The notes: generated from the letters alone by a model not told the origin. A DNA stretch of 7,923 bases from Oscillospiraceae bacterium (GCA_902766855.1 CACXFE010000096.1:1-7923); one strand, 5' to 3'; counted from the stretch's first letter, positions 1-7,220 are shown. Numbers and translations: made by a program.

Positions 1-10
1 AACTCAAAAC

Positions 11-40
11 TTGACGAAACCACAAAATATGGTATATAAT
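11..40 (+). promoter_or_regulatory. Sigma-A-type promoter of the topoisomerase operon
   Basis: A -35 box TTGACG (11-16) and a perfect -10 box TATAAT (35-40) are separated by 18 nt, close to the housekeeping sigma consensus TTGACA-N17-TATAAT. Transcription would begin near 46-48, giving a short 5' leader of about 25 nt before the ATG at 73. An alternative, weaker -10 (TATATA, 33-38) overlaps it. No operator-like dyad is visible around it, so expression looks constitutive. Confidence 0.8.
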
Positions 41-57
41 ATAAGTTGAATAAATAT

Positions 58-65
58 AAAGAGGG
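58..65 (+). promoter_or_regulatory. Ribosome binding site that fixes the parE start
   Basis: AAAGAGGG lies 7 nt before the ATG at 73, which is ideal Shine-Dalgarno spacing. An in-frame TTG at 46 would add nine residues, but it sits at the predicted transcription start, has no ribosome binding site, and would place the Shine-Dalgarno inside the gene. The ATG at 73 is therefore preferred. Confidence 0.85.
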
Positions 66-72
66 TTTCAGA

Positions 73-2055
73 ATGGCAAAAACAACTGCCGAATACGGTA
101 ACGACAGTATCAAAAAACTGGAAGGGCCGGATCGGGTGCGTAAGCGCCCCGGGGTGATCTTCGGTTCAGACGGGCTGGACGGCTGCGAACATTCGGTGTT
201 CGAAATCATTTCGAACTCCATTGATGAAGCGCGCGAAGGCTTTGGCGGCAAGATCATCATCACCAAGTACGCCGACGGATCGATCGAAGTGCAGGATTTC
301 GGGCGCGGCGCGCCGGTAGATTTTAATAACAAAGAACAATGCTTTAACTGGGAACTGCTCTATTGCGAGATGTACGCCGGCGGCAAATACAACACGAACG
401 ACGGCGCAAATTACGAATACTCGGTCGGTTTAAACGGATTAGGTCTTTGCTCCACCCAATATGCTTCGGAATATATGGATGTAGAGATCAAACGCGACGG
501 GTTTAAATACAACCTCCATTTTGAAAAAGGATACAATGTCGGCGGGCTGCATAAAGAGCCGTACTCCGGCAAAGATACCGGCACCAAAACCCGCTGGAAG
601 CCGGATATTGATGTGTTCACCGATGTCAACATCCCGTCGGAATACTTTTTGGATACACTCAAACGGCAAGCGATCGTAAACGACGGATTGCTGTTTGTTT
701 TTCGTGAGCAACAGGGTGCGAAATTCGTTCAACAGGAGATCCTGTATCAAAACGGGATTCGGGATTATGTAAACGAAACCGTCGGAGAAGAACGGCTGAC
801 GGGCGTGCAATTCTGGCAGACCGAGCGCAAAGGGCGCGACCGGGAGGACAAGCCGGAATACAAAGTAAAAATCAATGTGGCGTTGGCATTCAGCAACCGC
901 AATATTTTGAAAGAATACTATCACAATTCCAGTTGGCTGGAATACGGCGGCGTACCCGAAAAAGCCACCCGCAACGCCTTTGTTTCCCAAATCGACGCTT
1001 ATATCAAGCAAACCGGGAAATACAAATCGAACGAAAGCAAGATCACCTTTTCGGATGTGGAAGAATGCCTTGCCCTGGTGATCTCTTCTTTCTCCACCAT
1101 CACTTCTTACGAAAACCAAACCAAGAAATCCATTACCAATAAATTTATTTACGAGGCCATGGTGGATTTTTTACGGCACCAGTTGGAAGTATACTTCATT
1201 GAAAACAAGGCCGAAGCCGATAAAATTGCCGATCAGGTGCTGATCAACAAGCGCAGCCGGGAACGGAGCGAGCGGGAGCGCATCAACATCAAGAAAACCC
1301 TGCAATCCGCCAACTCCATGCTCGATCGGGTGGAAAAATTTGTAGACTGCCGCTCCCGCGATGTGGAACAGCGGGAACTGTTTATTGTGGAGGGCGATTC
1401 GGCGCTCGGTTCCTGCAAATTGGCGCGAAATGCCGAATTTCAAGCCATCATTCCGGTGCGCGGCAAAATCTTAAACTGCCTGAAAGCCGATTATGAGCGC
1501 GTTTTTAAAAGCGAGATCATCACCAACCTGATCAAAGTACTCGGGTGCGGTGTGGAAGTAAAATCCAAAGCCAACAAAGGGCTTGCCACTTTCGATCTGT
1601 CGGCATTGCGCTGGAACAAAGTGATCATCTGTACCGATGCGGATGTAGACGGTTTCCAGATCCGCACCCTGATCCTGACCATGATCTATCGCCTGATGCC
1701 GACACTGATTACCGAAGGCAAAGTTTATATCGCGGAAACCCCGTTGTATGAGATCGGCACCAAGGAAATGACCTACTTTGCTTATGATGAAAAAGAAAAG
1801 GTTGATATTCTCGGCAAAATCGGCAATGCCAAATATACGGTACAGCGCTCCAAAGGACTGGGTGAAAACCAGCCCGATATGATGAATCTGACCACCATGA
1901 ACCCCGAAACCCGCCGCTTGATCAAAGTGATGCCGCAGGATGCGGAACGCACCTCCCGTATGTTTGACCTGCTTTTGGGCGATGATTTAAGCGGACGCAA
2001 AGAGTTTATTGCCGAAAACGGATATTTATATTTAGAAGAAGCGGATATTTCGTAA
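73..2055 (+). CDS. parE: Type IIA DNA topoisomerase subunit B (topoisomerase IV ParE-like, 660 aa)
   Basis: This is the ATPase/TOPRIM subunit of an A2B2 topoisomerase that passes one DNA duplex through another in the cytoplasm. Residues are numbered from the ATG at 73. The GHKL ATPase domain (about 1-220) shows the N-box with catalytic Glu44, Asn48, Asp51 and Glu52, then QDFGRG with Asp75, a glycine-rich lid GLNGLG (119-124), and Arg141 in the novobiocin-contact position. The transducer domain carries the conserved QTK loop (349-351). The TOPRIM domain shows EGDSA (Glu440), RGKILN (463-468) and the metal-binding DADVDG (Asp522, 524, 526), followed by SKGLGE (593-598). All catalytic residues are present and the length suits ParE, which lacks the proteobacterial GyrB insertion. 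Several pocket residues are unusual: Ser47, Phe76, Ala80, and Asn121 in place of the lid His. The family assignment is certain; ParE rather than GyrB is inferred mainly from the partner gene, which lacks a GyrA box. It shares a promoter with the A subunit. Confidence 0.88.
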   Translation: MAKTTAEYGNDSIKKLEGPDRVRKRPGVIFGSDGLDGCEHSVFEIISNSIDEAREGFGGKIIITKYADGSIEVQDFGRGAPVDFNNKEQCFNWELLYCEMYAGGKYNTNDGANYEYSVGLNGLGLCSTQYASEYMDVEIKRDGFKYNLHFEKGYNVGGLHKEPYSGKDTGTKTRWKPDIDVFTDVNIPSEYFLDTLKRQAIVNDGLLFVFREQQGAKFVQQEILYQNGIRDYVNETVGEERLTGVQFWQTERKGRDREDKPEYKVKINVALAFSNRNILKEYYHNSSWLEYGGVPEKATRNAFVSQIDAYIKQTGKYKSNESKITFSDVEECLALVISSFSTITSYENQTKKSITNKFIYEAMVDFLRHQLEVYFIENKAEADKIADQVLINKRSRERSERERINIKKTLQSANSMLDRVEKFVDCRSRDVEQRELFIVEGDSALGSCKLARNAEFQAIIPVRGKILNCLKADYERVFKSEIITNLIKVLGCGVEVKSKANKGLATFDLSALRWNKVIICTDADVDGFQIRTLILTMIYRLMPTLITEGKVYIAETPLYEIGTKEMTYFAYDEKEKVDILGKIGNAKYTVQRSKGLGENQPDMMNLTTMNPETRRLIKVMPQDAERTSRMFDLLLGDDLSGRKEFIAENGYLYLEEADIS

Positions 2056-2085
2056 CAGCAACGCAAGAAATTCCGAACGAAAAAG

Positions 2086-2092
2086 AAGAGGG
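2086..2092 (+). promoter_or_regulatory. Ribosome binding site of parC
   Basis: AAGAGGG is placed 5 nt before the ATG at 2098. The 42-nt gap after the parE stop codon holds no terminator or promoter that I can see, which supports co-transcription of the two subunits. Confidence 0.75.
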
Positions 2093-2097
2093 ACATT

Positions 2098-4335
2098 ATG
2101 GCTTCAAAAAAGAAAAAAGAAATCAAGCAACCCGGCAAGCCGAAAATCAACGCCTATATCGCGGGCGCCGGACTGACCGTGGAGCAGCCGATCACCGAAA
2201 CATTGGAAACCAACTATATGCCCTATGCGATGAGCGTGATCGTTTCCCGCGCGATTCCCGAGATCGACGGTTTCAAACCTTCCCACCGGAAATTGCTTTA
2301 TACTATGTATAATATGGGGCTTTTAAACGGCTCCACCATCAAATCCGCCAACATCGTAGGGCGCACCATGCAGCTGAACCCCCATGGCGACGCGGCAATT
2401 TACGAAACCATGGTGCGGCTTTCGGAAGGCTATCAAGCCTTGCTGCACCCGTATGTGGAATCAAAAGGTTCTTTCGGAAAAGCCTATTCGCGGGATATGG
2501 CATACGCCGCCTCCCGTTATACCGAGGCAAAACTCTCCCCCATCGCCGCGGAACTGTTCACCGATATTGATAAAGATACGGTGGATTTTGTAGACAATTA
2601 TGACGCGACGATGAAAGAGCCTACCCTTTTCCCTGTTACCTTTCCCTCCATTTTAGTGAACGCCAACACGGGAATCGCCGTAGGCATGGCAAGTTCCATC
2701 TGCCCGTTTAATTTACGGGAAGTATGCGAAACCACCATTGCCTTTATCCGGGATGATACCGTTCAGATCGCGGACACCCTGCTGGCGCCGGATTTCCCTA
2801 TCGGCGGCCAGTTGCTGTATCAGCGCGACGAAATGGAAAGCATTTACGAAACCGGCCGCGGCAGTTTCAAAGTGCGCGGCGTATACGCGTATGATAAATC
2901 GCAAAACTGTATCGACATCACCGAGATACCGCCCACCACCACTTCCGAAGCGATCATCGAAAAGGTGATCGAACTGGTGAAACTGAAAAAAATCACCGAA
3001 ATCAACGATATCCGGGATGAAACCGATTTAGGCGGTTTGAAAATCACCATTGATTTAAAGCGCGGTGCCGATCCCGAAAAACTGATGCGCAAGATCATGA
3101 AAATGACCCCGCTGGAAGACAGTTTTTCCTGCAACTTCAATATTTTGATCGCCGGCTCTCCCCATGTGATGGGGGTAAAGGAAATCATTTCCGAATGGGT
3201 CGCCTTCCGGGAAGAATGCGTTCGCCGCCGGGTGTTTTTCAAACTTTCCAAAGCCAAAGATAAACTTCATCTGCTCAAAGGACTGGAAAAAATCCTGTTG
3301 GATATTGATAAAGCAATCAAGATCGTGCGGGAAACCGATGAAGAATCCCAAGTGGTGCCGAATTTGATGATCGGCTTCGGGATCGATGAAGTGCAGGCGG
3401 AATATGTGGCGGAAATCAAACTGCGCCATTTGAACCGCGAATACATTTTAAAACGCACCGCGGATATCGAAGCCTTGACGAACGAGATCGCGGAGATGGA
3501 AAGCATCTTGAAATCCCGTTCGAAAGTGATGAACATCATCATCAAGGAACTTACCGCCGTGGCGGAAAAATACGGACAAGACCGTAAAACCGCCATCATT
3601 TCCGCCGAGGAAGAAACCGTGGAGGAAGAAGCGGCGCCGCCCGATACTTCCCCCGTCACCCTTTTCTTCACGAAAGACGGATATTTCAAAAAAATCACCC
3701 CTCAATCCCTGCGCATGAGCGGCGAGCAAAAACTCAAAGAGGGGGATGAAATCACCCAGATCATCGAAAGTACCAATGCCGCCGAATTGCTCTTCTTCAC
3801 CAATAAGGGGCAGGTTTATAAATCCCGCACGGCGGATTTCGGAGATTCCAAAGCCAGTGTTCTCGGGGATTATGTTGCCGGCAGTTTAGAATTTGAGGAA
3901 GCGGAAAACGCCGTTTATATGGTAGAAACCACCGATTATGCGGGGTATATGCTCTTTATTTTCGATAACGGGCGTATTGCCAAAGTGCCGCTTTCTTCTT
4001 ACCAAACCAAAACCAACCGCAAAAAATTGATCAAAGCCTACTGCGAAAAATTCCCGCTGCACACCGTGTTGTTTATCAAAGAGGAAACCGAATTGCTGCT
4101 GCATTCCACCAACGGGCGAATGCTGATTGTGAATACCGCGGCAATTCCCGCTAAAACCACCAAAGATAACGGCGGCATCGCCGTGATGACGCAGAAAAAG
4201 GGACAGCGCATTTCCGAAGCGGTGTTTTATCACGGTACGCTGGAAGGGGATCACCGTTACCGCACCCGCAACCTTCCCGCGGCGGGCAATAAAAAGCCGA
4301 CCGGCACCGCCGAACAGGAAAAGATTTTGATTTGA
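2098..4335 (+). CDS. parC: Type IIA DNA topoisomerase subunit A (topoisomerase IV ParC-like, 745 aa)
   Basis: This subunit cleaves and rejoins DNA as the partner of the B subunit encoded 42 nt upstream. After a Lys-rich start (residues 4-7 are KKKK), the winged-helix/tower breakage-reunion domain spans about 30-500. The catalytic tyrosine is Tyr141 in SRYTEAK. The DNA-bending isoleucine is Ile193 in TGIAVGMAS; its distance from Tyr141 (52 residues) equals that in E. coli GyrA. The drug-contact helix reads HGDAAIYE (96-103), so the usual Ser is Ala99 and the acidic anchor is Glu103. A charged, partly coiled segment covers about 380-495. An acidic linker (503-516) leads to a beta-propeller-like C-terminal domain with at least four visible blade repeats (for example from 520, 562, 617 and 664). 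No GyrA box (QRRGGKG) is found; the equivalent stretch around 537-551 is degenerate. The short C-terminal domain and missing box argue for a decatenase rather than a supercoiling gyrase, but this is inference. The Ser-Ser-Ile-Cys segment at 199-202 replaces the usual Thr-Asn-Ile-Pro and marks a divergent Clostridia-type clade, as far as I recall it. Confidence 0.87.
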   Translation: MASKKKKEIKQPGKPKINAYIAGAGLTVEQPITETLETNYMPYAMSVIVSRAIPEIDGFKPSHRKLLYTMYNMGLLNGSTIKSANIVGRTMQLNPHGDAAIYETMVRLSEGYQALLHPYVESKGSFGKAYSRDMAYAASRYTEAKLSPIAAELFTDIDKDTVDFVDNYDATMKEPTLFPVTFPSILVNANTGIAVGMASSICPFNLREVCETTIAFIRDDTVQIADTLLAPDFPIGGQLLYQRDEMESIYETGRGSFKVRGVYAYDKSQNCIDITEIPPTTTSEAIIEKVIELVKLKKITEINDIRDETDLGGLKITIDLKRGADPEKLMRKIMKMTPLEDSFSCNFNILIAGSPHVMGVKEIISEWVAFREECVRRRVFFKLSKAKDKLHLLKGLEKILLDIDKAIKIVRETDEESQVVPNLMIGFGIDEVQAEYVAEIKLRHLNREYILKRTADIEALTNEIAEMESILKSRSKVMNIIIKELTAVAEKYGQDRKTAIISAEEETVEEEAAPPDTSPVTLFFTKDGYFKKITPQSLRMSGEQKLKEGDEITQIIESTNAAELLFFTNKGQVYKSRTADFGDSKASVLGDYVAGSLEFEEAENAVYMVETTDYAGYMLFIFDNGRIAKVPLSSYQTKTNRKKLIKAYCEKFPLHTVLFIKEETELLLHSTNGRMLIVNTAAIPAKTTKDNGGIAVMTQKKGQRISEAVFYHGTLEGDHRYRTRNLPAAGNKKPTGTAEQEKILI

Positions 4336-4339
4336 TCTA

Positions 4340-4368
4340 TTGTATTTCAAAAAAGAATGGTTTATAAT
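4340..4368 (+). promoter_or_regulatory. Candidate promoter P1 for valS
   Basis: TTGTAT (4340-4345) and a perfect TATAAT (4363-4368) are separated by 17 nt, starting four bases after the parC stop codon. Initiation near 4375 would give a leader of about 210 nt before valS that contains all the hairpins described below. The -10 lies inside one arm of an imperfect inverted repeat. Confidence 0.6.
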
Positions 4369-4384
4369 AATGGTTGCTGACTTC

Positions 4385-4405
4385 ATGCCGACACGCCGTC
4401 GGCAT
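4385..4405 (+). terminator. Perfect 8-bp hairpin after parC, possible weak terminator
   Basis: ATGCCGAC (4385-4392) pairs perfectly with GTCGGCAT (4398-4405) around the loop ACGCC. It is followed by TTATG and, only 13 nt later, by a run of six T (4419-4424). The T-tract is not directly attached to the stem, so this is a poor intrinsic terminator by the usual rule. It could equally be a structural element of the valS leader, because it lies downstream of P1. Confidence 0.4.
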
Positions 4406-4435
4406 TTATGAAAAAGCGTTTTTTCGCTAAAATCA

Positions 4436-4464
4436 TTGATTTTGGCAGACATACCCATTATAAT
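4436..4464 (+). promoter_or_regulatory. Candidate promoter P2 for valS
   Basis: TTGATT (4436-4441) and TATAAT (4459-4464) are separated by 17 nt. Initiation would fall near 4471, inside the following hairpin, giving a leader of about 115 nt. Because ATTATAAT is self-complementary, the -10 could also be read on the opposite strand. It is a weaker candidate than P1. Confidence 0.4.
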
Positions 4465-4468
4465 AAGA

Positions 4469-4493
4469 AAACCGTCCGAAAATCGGGCGGTTT
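4469..4493 (-). terminator. Stem-loop with a minus-strand terminator signature
   Basis: AAACCGTCCGA (4469-4479) pairs with TCGGGCGGTTT (4483-4493) around an AAA loop, an 11-bp stem with one G-U pair in the + strand RNA. Read on the - strand, the stem runs into TTTTCTT then ATTATAA, a good intrinsic-terminator tail. Read on the + strand it ends in only TTT then ACC. No minus-strand gene lies directly upstream of it in that sense, since valS is on the + strand. It may stop antisense transcripts or act as a leader hairpin. Confidence 0.5.
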
Positions 4494-4494
4494 A

Positions 4495-4532
4495 CCGGCA
4501 GCAGGGGCAAACGCTGTTTCCCTTTCAGCCGG
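4495..4532 (+). other. Compound stem-loop in the valS leader
   Basis: Nested complementarity gives an outer stem CCGGC (4495-4499)/GCCGG (4528-4532), a middle stem AGGG (4503-4506)/CCCT (4520-4523), and an apical stem AAAC (4509-4512)/GTTT (4516-4519) with a GCT loop and a GC bulge (4507-4508). No T-run follows, so it is not a terminator. No T-box sequence (AGGGTGGNACC) is found in the leader. It may be a regulatory RNA structure, but there is no direct evidence of function. Confidence 0.35.
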
Positions 4533-4572
4533 CATTACTTAATATTTCCCGAAAAAATCAACTTATACGGAC

Positions 4573-4578
4573 GGAGAG
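4573..4578 (+). promoter_or_regulatory. Ribosome binding site of valS
   Basis: GGAGAG stands 8 nt before the ATG at 4587, favouring that start. An overlapping ATG at 4580 is only 1 nt from the site and opens an 11-codon frame that ends at 4615, so it is unlikely to be used. Confidence 0.75.
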
Positions 4579-4586
4579 AATGATTC

Positions 4587-7220
4587 ATGGCAAGAGAATT
4601 GGCAAAGCAGTATGATCCGAAAAGCGTGGAGGATCGCATTTACGGCTTTTGGCTGAAAGGAAAATATTTCCATGCCAAATGCGAACTGAACAAACCCACC
4701 TATACCATTGTGATCCCGCCCCCGAATATCACGGGGCAGTTGCATATGGGGCACGCGCTGGACAACACCTTACAGGATATTCTGATCCGCTTTAAGCGCA
4801 TGCAGGGTTTCGACACCCTGTGGCTGCCCGGCACTGATCACGCTTCCATCGCAACCGAGGCGAAGATCGTGGAAAAAATGCGGCAAGAAGGGCTTACCAA
4901 AGAACAAATCGGCCGCGAAGGCTTTTTAACACGCGCATGGGATTGGAAAAAACAATACGGTGGCCGCATCATCGAGCAACTCAAAAAAATGGGCTCTTCC
5001 TGCGATTGGGACAGAGAGCGTTTCACGATGGACGAAGGGTGCAGCAAAGCGGTCAAAGAAGTATTTGTCAAACTGTATGAAAAAGGCCTGATTTACCGCG
5101 GGGAACGCATCATCAACTGGTGCCCGCATTGCAAAACCTCCATTTCCGACGCCGAAGTGGAATACGAAGAACAGGCAGGGCATTTCTGGCATCTCCGCTA
5201 TCCGTTCCGGGACGGAAGCGGCTATCTGGAACTTGCCACTACCCGCCCTGAAACCTTACTGGGCGATACCGCGGTCGCGGTCAATCCGAATGATGATCGT
5301 TACCGTGATTTAGTAGGCAAAACGCTGATCCTGCCGCTTGTGCATCGTGAAATCCCGGTGGTAGCGGATGAATATGTGGAAATGGATTTCGGAACCGGTG
5401 TGGTAAAAATCACCCCCGCGCATGACCCGAATGACTTTGAAGTGGGACTTCGGCACGGTCTTGAAGTCATCAATGTATTGACCGAAGACGCCAAGATCAC
5501 CGCTGATTACCCGAAATATGCGGGCATGGATCGTTATGAAGCGCGAAAAGCCATCGTTGCCGATCTTGAAGCCGAGGGCGCCTTGGTCAAAACCGAGGAA
5601 TACAGCCACAATGTCGGCACCTGCTACCGCTGCGGCACCACGGTGGAGCCGCGTGTTTCCAAGCAATGGTTCGTGAAGATGAAACCGCTGGCGGAACCGG
5701 CGATCGAAGCCGTGAAAAACGGAGAAACCAAATTTGTTCCCGCCCGCTTTGAAAAGATTTATTTCCATTGGTTGGAAAACATCCGTGACTGGTGCATTTC
5801 CCGTCAATTATGGTGGGGGCATCGCATTCCCGCTTGGTACTGCGCGGATTGCGGCAAAATCACCGTCTCCAAAGAAGAAGCCAAAGTCTGCGCCCATTGC
5901 GGCAGTGAAAAGATCACACAGGATCCCGATACGCTGGATACTTGGTTTTCCTCCGCGTTGTGGCCGTTTTCCACGCTCGGCTGGCCGGAAGAAACCGAGG
6001 ATTTCAAACATTATTACCCCACGAATACATTGGTTACCGGGTATGATATTATTCCCTTCTGGGTTATGCGCATGATGTTCTCCGGCATTGAGCAAACCGG
6101 CCAAGTCCCGTTTGACACGGTGCTGATCCATGGGTTGGTACGCGATTCCCAGGGGCGAAAAATGTCAAAATCACTCGGGAACGGCGTGGATCCGCTTGAA
6201 GTGATCGACAAATACGGGGCGGATGCTTTGCGTTTCTCGCTCGCCACCGGCAACAGCCCCGGCAACGATATGCGCTATATTGATGAGCGGGTGGAAGCCA
6301 GCCGCAATTTTGCCAACAAACTGTGGAACGCCGCGCGCTTCATTCTGATGAATCTCCACAGCGAAGAGGTTTTGCCGCTTGATCCCGCCGCTTTCGCACT
6401 GGAAGACAAATGGATTCTTTCCAAGTTGAATACCCTGATCAGCGGTGTGACCGAGAATCTTGAAAAATACGAACTCGGCATGGCGATCCAAAAGCTTTAT
6501 GATTTCATTTGGGATGTTTTCTGCGATTGGTATATCGAGATTTGCAAATCCCGCTTAAACGGGCCGGACGAACAGGCCGCCAATACCGCGCGGAGCGTTT
6601 TGATCGCGGTTTTCACCGACATTTTAAAACTTCTGCATCCGTTTATGCCTTTCATCACCGAGGAAATCTGGCAGTCTATGCCGCATGAAGGCGAGGCGCT
6701 GATGATTGCAGAATGGCCGAAATTCGCCGCCGAATACGAATTTGCCGCCGAAGAAGCCGATTTTGAAAAGTTAATGGCCGTCATCAAAGCCGTGCGCAAT
6801 CGCCGCGCCGAAATGAATGTGCCGCCCTCCAAAAAGGCAAAAGTCTGCATCGAAACCAAGTTCCCCGAAGTTTTCGCCGCCGGAAACGCTATGATTTGCC
6901 GGTTGGCATATGCTTCGGAAGTGGAAGTCGGCGAGCAGTTTGAAAGCGAGGGTACCGTTCGGGTGATTACCGATTCGGCTGTGGTGTATATGCCCATGAA
7001 AGAGTTGGTAGACATCGAAGCGGAACTTGCCCGCCTGCAAAAAGACCTGCAAAAAGCCGAGAACGACAAAGAATTTTTCGAGCGGAAACTCAACAATCCG
7101 GGCTTTGTTTCCAAAGCGCCCGCGGCCGTGGTGGAACAGCAGCGCGCACAACTGGATAAGGCGCTTGAAAAACTTGCGATGCTGCGGGCCGGCATTGCGG
7201 AAATGGAAAAAATGAAATAA
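4587..7220 (+). CDS. valS: Valyl-tRNA synthetase (877 aa)
   Basis: This cytoplasmic class Ia enzyme charges tRNA-Val with valine using ATP. The Rossmann catalytic domain shows PPPNITG (44-50), the HIGH-type motif HMGH (53-56) and GTDHASIATE (82-91). The CP1 editing domain, which hydrolyses mischarged Thr-tRNA, shows TTRPET (218-223) and HDPND (279-283). Four CxxC knuckles (C179/C182, C346/C349, C419/C422, C435/C438) suggest two zinc sites, as in zinc-bearing ValRS and unlike E. coli. DWCISRQLWWGHRIPAWY (401-418) and the KMSKS loop (525-529) complete the active site. A helical anticodon-binding domain spans about 605-750, and a C-terminal coiled coil (about 803-877) contains the typical NNPGFVSKAP hinge. 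Length and domain order are normal, and no frame damage is seen. It has its own candidate promoters and ends 39 nt before a strong terminator, so it appears monocistronic. Confidence 0.97.
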   Translation: MARELAKQYDPKSVEDRIYGFWLKGKYFHAKCELNKPTYTIVIPPPNITGQLHMGHALDNTLQDILIRFKRMQGFDTLWLPGTDHASIATEAKIVEKMRQEGLTKEQIGREGFLTRAWDWKKQYGGRIIEQLKKMGSSCDWDRERFTMDEGCSKAVKEVFVKLYEKGLIYRGERIINWCPHCKTSISDAEVEYEEQAGHFWHLRYPFRDGSGYLELATTRPETLLGDTAVAVNPNDDRYRDLVGKTLILPLVHREIPVVADEYVEMDFGTGVVKITPAHDPNDFEVGLRHGLEVINVLTEDAKITADYPKYAGMDRYEARKAIVADLEAEGALVKTEEYSHNVGTCYRCGTTVEPRVSKQWFVKMKPLAEPAIEAVKNGETKFVPARFEKIYFHWLENIRDWCISRQLWWGHRIPAWYCADCGKITVSKEEAKVCAHCGSEKITQDPDTLDTWFSSALWPFSTLGWPEETEDFKHYYPTNTLVTGYDIIPFWVMRMMFSGIEQTGQVPFDTVLIHGLVRDSQGRKMSKSLGNGVDPLEVIDKYGADALRFSLATGNSPGNDMRYIDERVEASRNFANKLWNAARFILMNLHSEEVLPLDPAAFALEDKWILSKLNTLISGVTENLEKYELGMAIQKLYDFIWDVFCDWYIEICKSRLNGPDEQAANTARSVLIAVFTDILKLLHPFMPFITEEIWQSMPHEGEALMIAEWPKFAAEYEFAAEEADFEKLMAVIKAVRNRRAEMNVPPSKKAKVCIETKFPEVFAAGNAMICRLAYASEVEVGEQFESEGTVRVITDSAVVYMPMKELVDIEAELARLQKDLQKAENDKEFFERKLNNPGFVSKAPAAVVEQQRAQLDKALEKLAMLRAGIAEMEKMK

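Larger units (their letters stand above)
4362..4466. repeat. Imperfect inverted-repeat unit (possible small palindromic element)
   Basis: TTATAATAATGG at 4362-4373 is repeated in inverted orientation as CCATTATAATAA at 4455-4466, matching at 11 of 12 positions. The 81 nt between the arms hold three consecutive palindromes: 4385-4405, 4410-4425 (GAAAAA/TTTTTC) and 4430-4444 (AAAATC/GATTTT). This resembles a short non-coding palindromic or MITE-like unit. However, the arms are AT-rich and contain -10-like sequence, no target-site duplication is evident, and only one copy occurs here, so chance is a real alternative. Confidence 0.3.

Noticed and set aside
46..72. In-frame TTG start adding nine residues to ParE
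   Set aside because: It coincides with the expected transcription start and has no ribosome binding site, while the ATG at 73 has an ideal one.
439..1119. Long antisense reading frame within parE (226 codons)
   Set aside because: It is fully opposite a gene with intact family motifs, has no promoter or ribosome binding site, and its protein shows no recognisable domain. The same applies to other antisense frames over parC and valS (for example 6497-7234).
2056..2097. Terminator or promoter between parE and parC
   Set aside because: The 42 nt contain only A-rich sequence and a ribosome binding site, and no stem-loop or -10/-35 pair, so the two genes are treated as one operon.
4408..4542. 44-codon ORF (starts MKKRFF, ends SAGIT) between parC and valS
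   Set aside because: No Shine-Dalgarno precedes it; its ATG directly follows the perfect hairpin and its sequence runs through two other stem-loops. It is not rich in Val codons, so it does not look like an attenuation leader peptide. Conservation or ribosome profiling could revive it.
4336..4586. T-box riboswitch or tRNA gene ahead of valS
   Set aside because: The AGGGTGGNACC motif is absent, no terminator with a proper T-tract precedes the gene on the + strand, and no TΨC-like GGTTCGAATCC segment is present.
4580..4615. ATG at 4580 opening an 11-codon frame overlapping the valS start
   Set aside because: It is only 1 nt from the ribosome binding site and too short; the valS ATG at 4587 has correct spacing.
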